Shown in pieces: positions 1-10,125 of a DNA stretch of 64,000 nt. The notes under the pieces were generated by a model. The model saw only the letters and a program-made list of their open reading frames with translations, searched no databases and was not told where the DNA came from. The DNA lies in assembly GCF_038502225.1 (NCBI RefSeq), contig NW_027195376.1:1-64000 (forward strand). The letters are read 5' to 3'. Numbering within the stretch: position 1 is the stretch's first letter; the number at the start of each line of letters is the position of its first letter. A program made the translations under genes and the position numbers. Origin of the DNA: Cherax quadricarinatus. Taxonomy: Eukaryota; Arthropoda; Malacostraca; Decapoda; Parastacidae.

Positions 1-530
1 CATTGCAGTCGATGGTGATGTTGGGTGGAAGCCAAGAGTAGCCTTGTCCGTCAATAAGTTTGTACTCTCCCACCAGTCCCAGACTGAACTGTTCTCATCC
101 TCCTAATTCAACCACCTCAGGCTCGAAGAATATATCGTTCACATTGTGGCGTCGTCTTCTCTTCAACTTCACACTGTTGCTTTTCACTGACAGAAAGTCA
201 AAATCAACATCCAAGTCGCACTGCATTAGAGCAGAAAAGAGGTGGCGAAACTGCTTGTTTTTGGAACTGGCTGATTTCGATTTGGCAAATCCTACGGAGT
301 CAGGTACTTGGGAGGAGTCAGGTGGTAGAAGGAACTTAGGCGGAACGTAAGCCATGAATTCGATCGAGTCATACATCACGTGGAAGACAGACCTATTCTT
401 CTGAACCATACATCCTGAAGTAGAAATAGATATGATTCCAATGTAATGGTAGAAAGAGTGATCTCTCTTTGTATTTTTCATTATTCTGAAAAAATAATCG
501 TGAGATATTTTTGTAATCCAGTTCTACATT
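1..530 (-). other. Unidentified minus-strand open frame (95-481)
   Basis: A 128-codon frame runs on the minus strand from 481 to 95. I do not recognise the product. Its middle carries a proline-rich YVPPKFLLPP stretch followed by a Lys/Ser-rich and an RRRR segment. There is no signal peptide, membrane segment or known catalytic motif, and no splice-site pair or promoter that I can defend. It may be a decayed transposon tail or a chance frame. Confidence 0.2.
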
Positions 531-569
531 CAAATTAAATATTTACTTGCTAATATTTCGAAAATGACA

Positions 570-1140
570 GGATGAATAATGAGAACCTTCAAAACTTGGG
601 ATGCCAAGCCCATGATGACACTCTTCAGGTCGCATGTTCTATCTAGCCTGGAATATTGCTGCACACTAACAGAACCTTTCAAGGCAGGTGAAACTGTTGA
701 CCTAAAAAATGTACTGAAAACCTTCACAGCACACATAAGTGCGAAAAAACAACTAAATTACTGGGAGCGTTTGAAGTTCCTTGACCTCCCGCAGGCGGGA
801 GAGATACATGATTGTATACACTTGGAAAATCTTAGAGAGATTAGTACTATATTTGCACACGAAAATTACTCCTTATGAAAGGAAAAGACTCGGCAGACAA
901 TGCATCATCCTCGCAATGAAAAGCAGTGGCCCCTGACACAATAAGTGTCAGAGGCCCAAGACTGTTCAACTCTCCCCCAGCATACATAATGGGGATTACC
1001 GAGAGACCCCTGGCTGTCTTCAAGAAGACTTGGAACAGAGACTTAAATTCAGTACCTGACCAGCCGGGCTGGGTGTGAGGGAAAAGTTCAATAGACAGAA
1101 GTAGCGAGGGAGTATATAGTAACAATAGTTTCATTGCCGG
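570..1140 (+). pseudogene. Jockey-like LINE, C-terminal RT remnant
   Basis: Residues read from 579 onward resemble the region after the RT domain in Jockey-superfamily LINEs: a FRSHVLSSLEYC segment, then NYWERLKFLDLP and, after a frame change, an Arg-rich and YTW-like stretch. In intact relatives this is followed by the 'YNSLP..IR' tail, echoed near 960-1060. Several stops and frameshifts interrupt it. No endonuclease or catalytic RT motifs remain, so it is a dead 5'-truncated copy. It is not close to the LINE-B family that fills 29.9-50 kb. Family assignment rests on motif resemblance only. Confidence 0.55.
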
Positions 1141-1904
1141 CTACTTGTTAAGGTAGGGTAAGTCTAACTCCCGCTATCCCTTCCCCTCCCTCTTCCCCCC
1201 CCCCGAAAGGTGACGTGTGGGGCTCCCGCCAAACAGTAATCACTCGACTCGACTCACAGCTCCCAGCACTACTGTAAGTACATGCCTGCTCATATTCTAG
1301 TGGACTTATTGGTTGAAAGCTTCACTTTTGACCAATAATAAACTTAGTCCTTTCAGTCTTGCTCTATGTTAAATGTCTTAATAATCACCACGTCTTTTAG
1401 GTATTGTACTTATCATGGAGAGTGATTTCTTAAACAGTGGGTAACCTGTCTCTTTCCAGCTTGGAATGACTGAGAGGGTCACCTGCCAACCAACGAGTAG
1501 AATTGAAGGAGACTAACTTCCTGAGACGTCCCATGTTTTATCTACTTACCTGTGCACTTGTATGAAGTTGCAGGACGTAACCCCTCATTATTGCAGCGGT
1601 AAAGAACCTGCTTTTCTGTCATCTGGATAGATTATTTTACTGCTATAGAGTATGTGAAGAACGAGCCGGTGGGTTGTCACCAACACCAGACACCCAAGTT
1701 TTATATATATTAGCGTTGAATTCAGATATTTATATTTTTCATTTTTCATTTTCTTTAATGTAGGATCAATATTTCATATTTAAGTGTTTTATATTTTATA
1801 TTTTCTAAATAATAAAGTGTTTATGTTTGTCAGTTTTTGTTCTTTTTCTATCCATTAATTTTCCTGAGGAGGAGCCAGCCTTAATAATACTGTCTGAAGT
1901 TGTT
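1141..1904. other. Non-coding stretch, nothing recognised
   Basis: A C-rich tract (about 1170-1206) is followed by AT-rich sequence with a run of TATTTT-type words at 1690-1810. I see no gene, tRNA-like element or clear terminal repeats. Confidence 0.3.
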
Positions 1905-2065
1905 ACAGGGCTGAGTAAGCCTTCACACTGGGGTTCGTACGTCGGTTTACGTCCGGCCAACAGTAACAGCTTGGTTGATCATGCCCTAAACCACCATGAG
2001 GCCCGGTCACAGATCGGGCCGCGGGGAAGTTGACCCACGAAGCCCTCTCCAAGTATAATAAGTTG
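1905..2065 (+). repeat. Decapod-type dispersed repeat (SINE-like fragment)
   Basis: The segment with GGCCAACAGTAACAGC, then a TTGATCA..CCC word, GGCCCGGTCACAGATCGGG and a CTCTCCAAG end matches in layout a highly repeated element I know from crayfish and shrimp sequences. No clear RNA polymerase III boxes are visible in the retained part, so it is probably truncated. Recognition is from memory of the family and not from a search. Confidence 0.45.
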
Positions 2066-2494
2066 TGTATTCATTTTGAACAAGTTTGACTATATATGTG
2101 TTTTAAAAACTCGGTCAATCAAGGCTTGTGCTTAATTTTTATCGTGTGTGAAGTAAAGGTGTTGGAAGCTTAATAATCTTTATGCTTATTAAGTAGTCGT
2201 GTAGACTGCCTGTTTATATTCTATCATCCACTCAACAATCATGAGGAAAAAAATAGATCTTAAGTATCTCCAGGAGTAAATAAAGATATAATTGACTCGC
2301 TTGTTCTTTAGATGAAAAAGATCGACTGATTTTAAATATATCCAAAACTTAAAGTATTCTTCGGAATCCACAAAATCAGTCAAAGTTTCCTAAATATTTT
2401 GTAAAGTTCTCCCATGATGCACACGTTTACAGTGCACAGCAATACCTCGCTCTATTGAGCACAAGGGCCTCCAAGAGGCCTTATTATCCATATA
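2066..2494. other. AT-rich spacer before the minisatellite
   Basis: No coding or RNA feature is visible. From about 2415 the words CAGTGCACAG foreshadow the array consensus, suggesting the array edge is eroded. Confidence 0.3.
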
Positions 2495-5400
2495 ACAAGT
2501 ATGTAGTGCTACAGTGCATCAAGTATGTAGTGCTACAGTGCATCAAGTATGTACTGCTACAGTGCATCAAGTATGTACTGCTACAGTGCATCAAGTATGT
2601 AGTGCTACAGTGCATCAAGTATGTAGTGCTACAGTGCATCAAGTATGTACTGCTACAGTGCATCAAGTATGTAGTGCTACAGTGCATCAAGTATGTACTG
2701 CTACAGTGCATCAAGTATGTACTGCTACAGTGCATCAAGTATGTACTGCTACAGTGCATCAAGTATGTACTGCTACAGTGCATCAAGTATGTACTGCTAC
2801 AGTGCATCAAGTATGTACTGCTACAGTGCATCAAGTATGTACTGCCACAGTGCATCAAGTATGTAGTGCCACAGTGCATCAAGTATGTACTGCTACAGTG
2901 CATCAAGTATGTACTGCTACAGTGCATCAAGTATGTACTGCTACAGTGCATCAAGTATGTACTGCCACAGTGCATCAAGTATGTACTGCTACAGTGCATC
3001 AAGTATGTACTGCTACAGTGCATCAAGTATGTAGTGCAAGTATGTAGTGCTACAGTGCACAGTGCATCAAGTATGTATCTGCTACAGTGCATCAAGTATA
3101 CAGTACACAGTGCATCAAGTGCTACAGTGCATCAAGTATGTAGTATGTACTGCTACAGTGCATCAAGTATGTAGTGCCACAGTGCATCAAGTATGTACTG
3201 CTACAGTGCATCAAGTATGTACTGCTACAGTGCATCAAGTATGTAGTGCTACAGTGCATCAAGTATGTACTGCTACAGTGCATCAAGTATGTAGTGCTAC
3301 AGTGCATCAAGTATGTAGTGCTACAGTGCATCAAGTATGTACTGCTACAGTGCATCAAGTATGTAGTGCTACAGTGCATCAAGTATGTAGTGCTACAGTG
3401 CATCAAGTATGTAGTGCATCAAGTATGTACTGCTACAGTGCATCAAGTATGTAGTGCTACAGTGCATCAAGTATGTACTGCTACAGTGCATCAAGTATGT
3501 ACTGCTACAGTGCATCAAGTATGTAGTGCCACAGTGCATCAAGTATGTAGTGCCACAGCGCATCAAGTATGTAGTGCCACAGCGCATCAAGTATGTAGTG
3601 CCACAGCGCATCAAGTATGTAGTGCCACAGTGCATCAAGTATGTACTGCTACAGTGCATCAAGTATGTAGTGCCACAGTGCATCAAGTATGTAGTGCCAC
3701 AGTGCATCAAGTATGTAGTGCCACAGTGCATCAAGTATGTACTGCCACAGTGCATCAAGTATGTAGTGCCACAGTGCATCAAGTATGTAGTGCTACAGTG
3801 CATCAAGTATGTAGTGCTACAGTGCATCAAGTATGTAGTGCTACAGTGCATCAAGTATGTAGTGCCACAGTGCATCAAGTATGTAGTGCTACAGTGCATC
3901 AAGTATGTAGTGCATCAAGTAGTGCTACAGTGCATCAAGTATGTAGTGCTACAGTGCATCAAGTATGTAGTGCTACAGTGCATCAAGTATGTAGTGCTAC
4001 AGTGCATCAAGTATGTAGTGCTACAGTGCATCAAGTATGTAGTGCTACAGTGCATCAAGTATGTAGTGCTACAGTGCATCAAGTATGTAGTGCTACAGTG
4101 CATCAAGTATGTACTGCTACAGTGCATCAAGTATGTACTGCTACAGTGCATCAAGTATGTACTGCTACAGCGCATCAAGTATGTACTGCTACAGTGCATC
4201 AAGTATGTACTGCTACAGTGCATCAAGTATGTACTGCTACAGTGCATCAAGTATGTACTGCTACAGTGCATCAAGTATGTAGTGCCACAGTGCATCAAGT
4301 ATGTACTGCTACAGTGCATCAAGTATGTACTGCTACAGTGCATCAAGTATGTACTGCTACAGTGCATCAAGTATGTACTGCTACAGTGCATCAAGTATGT
4401 ACTGCTACAGTGCATCAAGTATGTACTGCTACAGTGCATCAAGTATGTACTGCTACAGCGCATCAAGTATGTATCAAGTGCATCAAGTATGTACTGCTAC
4501 AGTGCATCAAGTATGTACTGCTACAGTGCATCAAGTATGTACTGCTACAGTGCATCAAGTATGTACTGCTACAGTGCATCAAGTATGTAGTGCCACAGTG
4601 CATCAAGTATGTACTGCTACAGTGCATCAAGTATGTACTGCTACAGTGCATCAAGTATGTACTGCTACAGTGCATCAAGTATGTACTGCTACAGTGCATC
4701 AAGTATGTACTGCTACAGTGCATCAAGTATGTACTGCTACAGTGCATCAAGTATGTACTGCTACAGTGCATCAAGTATGTAGTGCTACAGTGCATCAAGT
4801 ATGTACTGCTACAGTGCATCAAGTATGTAGTGCTACAGTGCATCAAGTATGTACTGCTACAGTGCATCAAGTATGTACTGCTACAGTGCATCAAGTATGT
4901 AGTGCTACAGTGCATCAAGTATGTACTGCTACAGTGCATCAAGTATGTACTGCTACAGTGCATCAAGTATGTACTGCTACAGTGCATCAAGTATGTAGTG
5001 CCACAGCGCATCAAGTATGTACTGCTACAGTGCATCAAGTATGTACTGCTACAGTGCATCAAGTATGTACTGCTACAGTGCATCAAGTATGTATGTAGTA
5101 TGCTACAGTGCATCAAGTATGTACTGCTACAGTGCATCAAGTATGTACTGCTACAGTGCATCAAGTATGTACTGCTACAGTGCATCAAGTATGTACTGCT
5201 ACAGTGCATCAAGTATGTAGTGCCACAGTGCATCAAGTATGTACTGCTACAGTGCATCAAGTATGTACTGCTACAGTGCATCAAGTATGTAGTTCCACAG
5301 TGCATCAAGTATGTACTGCTACAGTGCATCAAGTATGTACTGCTACAGTGCATCAAGTATGTACTGCTACAGTGCATCAAGTATGTACTGCTACAGTGCA

Positions 5401-6905
5401 TCAAGTATGTACTGCTACAGTGCATCAAGTATGTACTGCTACAGTGCATCAAGTATGTACTGCTACAGTGCATCAAGTATGTACTGCTACAGTGCATCAA
5501 GTATGTACTGCTACAGTGCATCAAGTATGTACTGCTACAGTGCATCAAGTATGTAGTGCTACAGTGCATCAAGTATGTACTGCTACAGTGCATCAAGTAT
5601 GTACTGCTACAGTGCATCAAGTATGTACTGCTACAGTGCATCAAGTATGTACTGCTACAGTGCATCAAGTATGTACTGCTACAGTGCATCAAGTATGTAC
5701 TGCTACAGTGCATCAAGTATGTAGTGCCACAGTGCATCAAGTATGTAGTGCTACAGTGCATCAAGTATGTAGTGCTACAGAGCATCAAGTATGTAGTGCT
5801 ACAGTGCATCAAGTATGTACTGCTACAGTGCATCAAGTATGTACTGCTACAGTGCATCAAGTATGTACTGCTACAGTGCATCAAGTATGTACTGCTACAG
5901 CGCATCAAGTATGTACTGCTACAGTGCATCAAGTATGTAGTTCCACAGTGCATCAAGTATGTACTGCTACAGTGCACAGCTACAGTGCATCAAATGTATG
6001 TAGTATGTACTGCTACAGTGCATCAAGTATGTAGTTCCACAGTGCATCAAGTATGTACTGCTACAGTGCATCAAGTATGTAGTGCTACAGTGCATCAAGT
6101 ATGTAGTGCTACAGTGCATCAAGTATGTAGTGCTACAGTGCATCAAGTATGTACTGCTACAGTGCATCAAGTATGTACTGCTACAGTGCATCAAGTATGT
6201 ACTGCTACAGTGCATCAAGTATGTAGTGCTACAGTGCATCAAGTATGTAGTGCTACAGTGCATCAAGTATGTAATGTAGTATGTACTGCATCTACAGTGC
6301 ATCAAGTATGTGTGCTACAGTGCATCAAGTATGTAGTGCTACAGTGCATCAAGTATGTGCTACAGTGCATCAAGTATGTATGCTACAGTGCATCAAGTAT
6401 GTAGTGCCACAGTGCATCAAGTATGTATGCACAGTGCATCAAGTAGTGCTACAGTGCATCAAGTATGTAGTGCTACAGTGCATCAAGTATGTACTGCTAC
6501 AGTGCATCAAGTATGTAGTGCTACAGTGCATCAAGTATGTAGTGCTACAGTGCATCAAGTATGTAGTGCTACAGTGCATCAAGTATGTAGTGCTACAGTG
6601 CATCAAGTATGTAGTGCTACAGTGCATCAAGTATGTAGTGCTACAGTGCATCAAGTATGTAGTGCTACAGTGCATCAAGTATGTTGTATCAAGTATCTAG
6701 TGCATCAAGTATGTACTGCTACAGTGCATCAAGTATGTACTGCTACAGTGCATCAAGTATGTAGTGCTACAGTGCATCAAGTATGTAGTGCTACAGTGCA
6801 TCAAGTATGTAGTGCTACAGTGCATCAAGTATGTAGTGCTACAGTGCATCAAGTATGTACTGCTACAGTGCATCAAGTATGTAGTGCAGTGCACTAAGTA
6901 TATAG
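2495..6905. repeat. 24-bp minisatellite, class 1 (about 180 units)
   Basis: The unit is CAGTGCATCAAGTATGTACTG plus CTA, 24 bp, repeated with very little divergence. The main variation is C or G in TGTA(C/G)TG and T or C in CTAC/CCAC. A rarer CAGCGCATC variant occurs in three successive units near 3555-3610. Because 24 is divisible by three and the unit lacks stops in several frames, long spurious frames arise on both strands, the longest about 1076 codons. Partial-unit junctions at about 3030-3170, 3410, 3905, 4475, 5090, 5970, 6270-6450 and 6680 mark past unequal exchange or slippage. No start context, splice sites or composition change suggests a protein. Confidence 0.97.
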
Positions 6906-7170
6906 TATCATAGTGCACCAAGTGTTTAGTGTCACAGTGCAACAAGTGTGTAGCGTCACAGTGCAACAAGTGTGTAGTGTCACAGTGCAACAAGTGTGTA
7001 GTGTCACAGTGCAACAAGTGTGTAGTGTCACAGTGCAACAAGTGTGTAGTGTCACAGTGCAACAAGTGTGTAGTGTCACAGTGCAACAAGTGTGTAGTGT
7101 CACAGTGCAACAAGTGTGTAGTGTCACAGTGCAACAAGTGTGTAGTGTCACAGTGCAACAAGTGTGTAGT
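6906..7170. repeat. 24-bp minisatellite, class 2, left part
   Basis: Units of CAGTGCAACAAGTGTGTAGTG plus TCA, 24 bp, follow class 1 after a short transition at 6880-6940. The period and the CAGTGCA..CAAGT backbone are shared with class 1, so the two classes are diverged descendants of one repeat. The block is interrupted by the element at 7171-9317 and resumes at 9318. Confidence 0.95.
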
Positions 7171-7211
7171 GTTAGGTAAGACACATATGCAACAGTTAGG
7201 TATCTTTATTA

Positions 7212-7248
7212 TGAAACGTTTCGCCTACACAGTAGGCTTCTTCAGTCA
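7212..7248 (-). ncRNA. Hammerhead-ribozyme-like module A, copy 1
   Basis: Read on minus: UGA, CUGAAGA core, an unpaired A, hairpin GCCUAC/GUAGGC with a 3-nt loop, GAAA, CGUU, then UCA pairing with the first UGA. The palindromic ACGU leaves no loop for an intramolecular stem III, so a dimer would be needed. The extra A after the core differs from the textbook motif. Confidence 0.5.
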
Positions 7249-7638
7249 AGTACAGAAAAGTTGATAGAAGCAGAAGATACTTGAAGACGATGTAATCAGT
7301 CCATCACCCTTAAAGTTTGAGGTGGTCAGTCCCTCAGTCTGGAGAAGAGCATTGTTCCATAGTATGAAACAATATGGAGATGAAGTGACAGGATGGAGCT
7401 TTTATAGCGCCAAGAGGTGAGACGTAGGCCACTAGGAGAGGTAAGAACTCAGATGTTGAAAGGTCAGGTCCCTCTCAAATCCAGTCGCTCTCACTAGTGG
7501 AAGTTGTCGAAGTTGATTGCAGGTCTGTACCAAGATACCCTTGTGTTGCAGTGTCTGACAGATTGAACATTAAAATGGTATAAAATACCGACAGGTTGTT
7601 AGGTAAGACACATATGCAACAGTTAGGTATCTTTATTA

Positions 7639-7675
7639 TGAAACGTTTCGCCTACACAGTAGGCTTTTTCAGTCA
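7639..7675 (-). ncRNA. Hammerhead-like module A, copy 2 (core mutated)
   Basis: Same layout as copy 1, but the core reads CUGAAAA, replacing the conserved G8, so this copy would be expected to be inactive. Confidence 0.4.
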
Positions 7676-8065
7676 AGTACAGAAAAGTTGATAGAAGCAG
7701 AAGATACTTGAAGACGATGTAATCAGTCCATCACCCTTAAAGTTTGAGGTGGTCAGTCCCTCAGTCTGGAGAAGAGCATTGTTCCCTAGTATGAAACAAT
7801 ATGGAGATGAAGTGACAGGATGGAGCTTTTATAGCGCCAAGAGGTGAGACGTAGGCCACTAGGAGAGGTAAGAACTCAGATGTTGAAAGGTCAGGTCCCT
7901 CTCAAATCCAGTCGCTCTCACTAGTGGAAGTTGTCGAAGTTGATTGCAGGTCTGTACCAAGATACCCTTGTGTTGCAGTGTCTGACAGATTGAACATTAA
8001 AATGGTATAAAATACCGACAGGTTGTTAGGTAAGACACATATGCAACAGTTAGGTATCTTTATTA

Positions 8066-8102
8066 TGAAACGTTTCGCCTACACAGTAGGCTTCTTCAGT
8101 CA
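8066..8102 (-). ncRNA. Hammerhead-like module A, copy 3
   Basis: Identical in layout to copy 1: CUGAAGA core, six-pair stem II, GAAAC, 3-pair stem I. It sits exactly 854 bp (two units) from copy 1. Confidence 0.5.
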
Positions 8103-8492
8103 AGTACAGAAAAGTTGATAGAAGCAGAAGATACTTGAAGACGATGTAATCAGTCCATCACCCTTAAAGTTTGAGGTGGTCAGTCCCTCAGTCTGGAGAA
8201 GAGCATTGTTCCCTAGTATGAAACAATATGGAGATGAAGTGACAGGATGGAGCTTTTATAGCGCCAAGAGGTGAGACGTAGGCCACTAGGAGAGGTAAGA
8301 ACTCAGATGTTGAAAGGTCAGGTCCCTCTCAAATCCAGTCGCTCTCACTAGTGGAAGTTGTCGAAGTTGATTGCAGGTCTGTACCAAGATACCCTTGTGT
8401 TGCAGTGTCTGACAGATTGAACATTAAAATGGTATAAAATACCGACAGGTTGTTAGGTAAGACACATATGCAACAGTTAGGTATCTTTATTA

Positions 8493-8529
8493 TGAAACGT
8501 TTCGCCTACACAGTAGGCTTCTTCAGTCA
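8493..8529 (-). ncRNA. Hammerhead-like module A, copy 4
   Basis: Fourth direct copy, in the truncated unit just before the inversion centre. Core and stem II are intact. Confidence 0.5.
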
Positions 8530-8778
8530 AGTACAGAAAAGTTGATAGAAGCAGAAGATACTTGAAGACGATGTAATCAGTCCATCACCCTTAAAGTTTG
8601 AGGTGGTCAGTCCCTCAGTCTGGAGAAGAGCATTGTTCCATAGTATGAAACAATATGTTTCATACTATGGAACAATGCTCTTCTCCAGACTGAGGGACTG
8701 ACCACCTCAAACTTTAAGGGTGATGGACTGATTACATCGTCTTCAAGTATCTTCTGCTTCTATCAACTTTTCTGTACT

Positions 8779-8815
8779 TGACTGAAGAAGCCTACTGTGT
8801 AGGCGAAACGTTTCA
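8779..8815 (+). ncRNA. Hammerhead-like module A, inverted copy 5
   Basis: Plus-strand copy in the inverted arm: core CTGAAGA 8782-8788, stem II 8790-8795 with 8799-8804, GAAA 8805-8808, predicted cleavage after 8812, stem I 8779-8781 with 8813-8815. Confidence 0.5.
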
Positions 8816-9205
8816 TAATAAAGATACCTAACTGTTGCATATGTGTCTTACCTAACAACCTGTCGGTATTTTATACCATTTTAATGTTCAATCTGTCAGA
8901 CACTGCAACACAAGGGTATCTTGGTACAGACCTGCAATCAACTTCGACAACTTCCACTAGTGAGAGCGACTGGATTTGAGAGGGACCTGACCTTTCAACA
9001 TCTGAGTTCTTACCTCTCCTAGTGGCCTACGTCTCACCTCTTGGCGCTATAAAAGCTCCATCCTGTCACTTCATCTCCATATTGTTTCATACTATGGAAC
9101 AATGCTCTTCTCCAGACTGAGGGACTGACCACCTCAAACTTTAAGGGTGATGGACTGATTACATCGTCTTCAAGTATCTTCTGCTTCTATCAACTTTTCT
9201 GTACT

Positions 9206-9242
9206 TGACTGAAGAAGCCTACTGTGTAGGCGAAACGTTTCA
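9206..9242 (+). ncRNA. Hammerhead-like module A, inverted copy 6
   Basis: Second plus-strand copy, 427 bp after copy 5, with the same core and pairing. Confidence 0.5.
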
Positions 9243-9317
9243 TAATAAAGATACCTAACTGTTGCATATGTGTCTTACCTAACAACCTGTCGGTATTTTA
9301 TACCATTTTAATGTTCA

Positions 9318-9615
9318 AGTGTGTAGGATCATGGTTCACCAAGTGTGTAGTGTCACAGTGCAACAAGTGTGTAGTGTCACAGTGCAACAAGTGTGTAGTG
9401 TCACAGTGCAACAAGTGTGTAGTGTCACAGTGCAACAAGTGTGTAGTGTCACAGTGCAACAAGTGTGTAGTGTCACAGTGCAACAAGCGTGTAGTGTCAC
9501 AGTGCAACAAGTGTGTAGTGTCACAGTGCAACAAGTGTGTAGTGTCACAGTGCAACAAGTGTGTAGGATCATGGTTCACCAAGTGTGTAGTGTCACAGTG
9601 CAACAAGTATATGAG
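9318..9615. repeat. 24-bp minisatellite, class 2, right part
   Basis: Continuation of the class 2 array after the palindromic element. Two units near 9325 and 9560 carry a GGATCATGGTTCACC variant that leads into the degenerate tail. Confidence 0.93.
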
Positions 9616-9834
9616 ATCAAGAAGGTAAGTGCACAGTGAAGTTATTCAATCTTTCACAGTGCATCAATTATGAAATATTGCAGTGCACCAAGTTGATAGA
9701 TAAAAATACTTAGTGTGCATGATCACAGCGCACTAAATACTGTGGATGACAGTGCAATAAATACGGTAGATCACAATGATCAAATAATCATGAGTAGATG
9801 ACTGGTTCATAGAACCAATGAAGTAGACACTTGT
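9616..9834. repeat. Degenerate minisatellite tail, first part
   Basis: Words such as CACAGTGCA, CACCAAGT and GATCACAGCGCACTAA recur at about 24-30 bp spacing with many substitutions. No gene is visible. Confidence 0.7.
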
Positions 9835-9860
9835 TGTACAACACTTTGGTAACTTTTTTA

Positions 9861-9897
9861 TGGAAATGTTTCGCCAACCAGTGACTTCCTCAGTCCA
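9861..9897 (-). ncRNA. Hammerhead-like module B, minus copy
   Basis: On minus: UGGA, CUGAGGA core, unpaired A, stem II GUCA/UGGC, GAAACAUU, UCCA. Stem I has four pairs. The short palindrome seen in A is broken here (ACAU). Confidence 0.5.
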
Positions 9898-10067
9898 ATA
9901 CAGAGAAGAATGATTGAAGGTTAAAAGAAGTTTTGAGGCACTCAGTCCCTCAGCGTGGAGTCAATGTCATCAGTACATCAGTCTTTAAAATATTCATGGA
10001 CTAATTAGCAGGCTGAGGGACTGATTACCTCAAACACATTTTGATTTACAACAATTTTTCAATTAAA

Positions 10068-10104
10068 TGGACTGAGGAAGCCACTGGCTGGCGAAACGTT
10101 TCCA
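10068..10104 (+). ncRNA. Hammerhead-like module B, plus copy
   Basis: TGGA 10068-10071, core CTGAGGA 10072-10078, stem II GCCA/TGGC, GAAA 10093-10096, CGTT, TCCA 10101-10104. Stem I has four pairs. Relative to module A a U-A pair is replaced by G-C, a compensatory change. Confidence 0.55.
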
Positions 10105-10125
10105 CAATAAACGTACCTTAGTGCA

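Larger units (their letters stand above)
7171..9317. mobile_element. Palindromic 427-bp tandem element, Penelope-LTR-like, non-autonomous
   Basis: Three and a half direct copies of a 427-bp unit start at 7171, 7598, 8025 and 8452. At about 8647-8661 the sequence turns into its reverse complement (GAAAC, AATAT, GTTTC) and runs 1.5 units back to 9317. The right end carries 34 extra bases (TGAACATTAAAATGG...GGTT read on minus) that the left end lacks. No reverse transcriptase frame is present. Tandem and inverted terminal units with an extension of about 34 bp are known features of Penelope-like elements, so I infer a non-autonomous PLE or retrozyme-like element. Copies are almost identical, which implies recent origin. 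The flanks are class 2 minisatellite units on both sides, so a target duplication cannot be told from repeat units. Confidence 0.7.
9835..10125. mobile_element. Inverted pair of B modules, degraded PLE-like element
   Basis: A minus-strand B module (9861-9897) and a plus-strand B module (10068-10104) face each other across about 170 bp. The flanking words (CTGAGGGACTGA, ACCTCAAAC) also occur inside the 427-bp units of the element at 7171-9317. This is the same inverted terminal-repeat design in an older, more diverged family. No coding sequence is present. Confidence 0.6.

Noticed and set aside
1..2490. Host gene on either strand at the left edge
   Set aside because: Apart from one unidentified frame, the region shows a LINE relic and a dispersed repeat, with no supportable exon-intron structure.
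3174..6404. 1076-codon open frame, and the other long frames in 2455-7180 and 9298-9639
   Set aside because: They are translations of a 24-bp repeat lacking stops; both strands and several frames are open, with no start context or splice signals.
2495..7170. CRISPR array
   Set aside because: The 24-bp units are contiguous without unique spacers, no cas genes are present and the DNA is eukaryotic.
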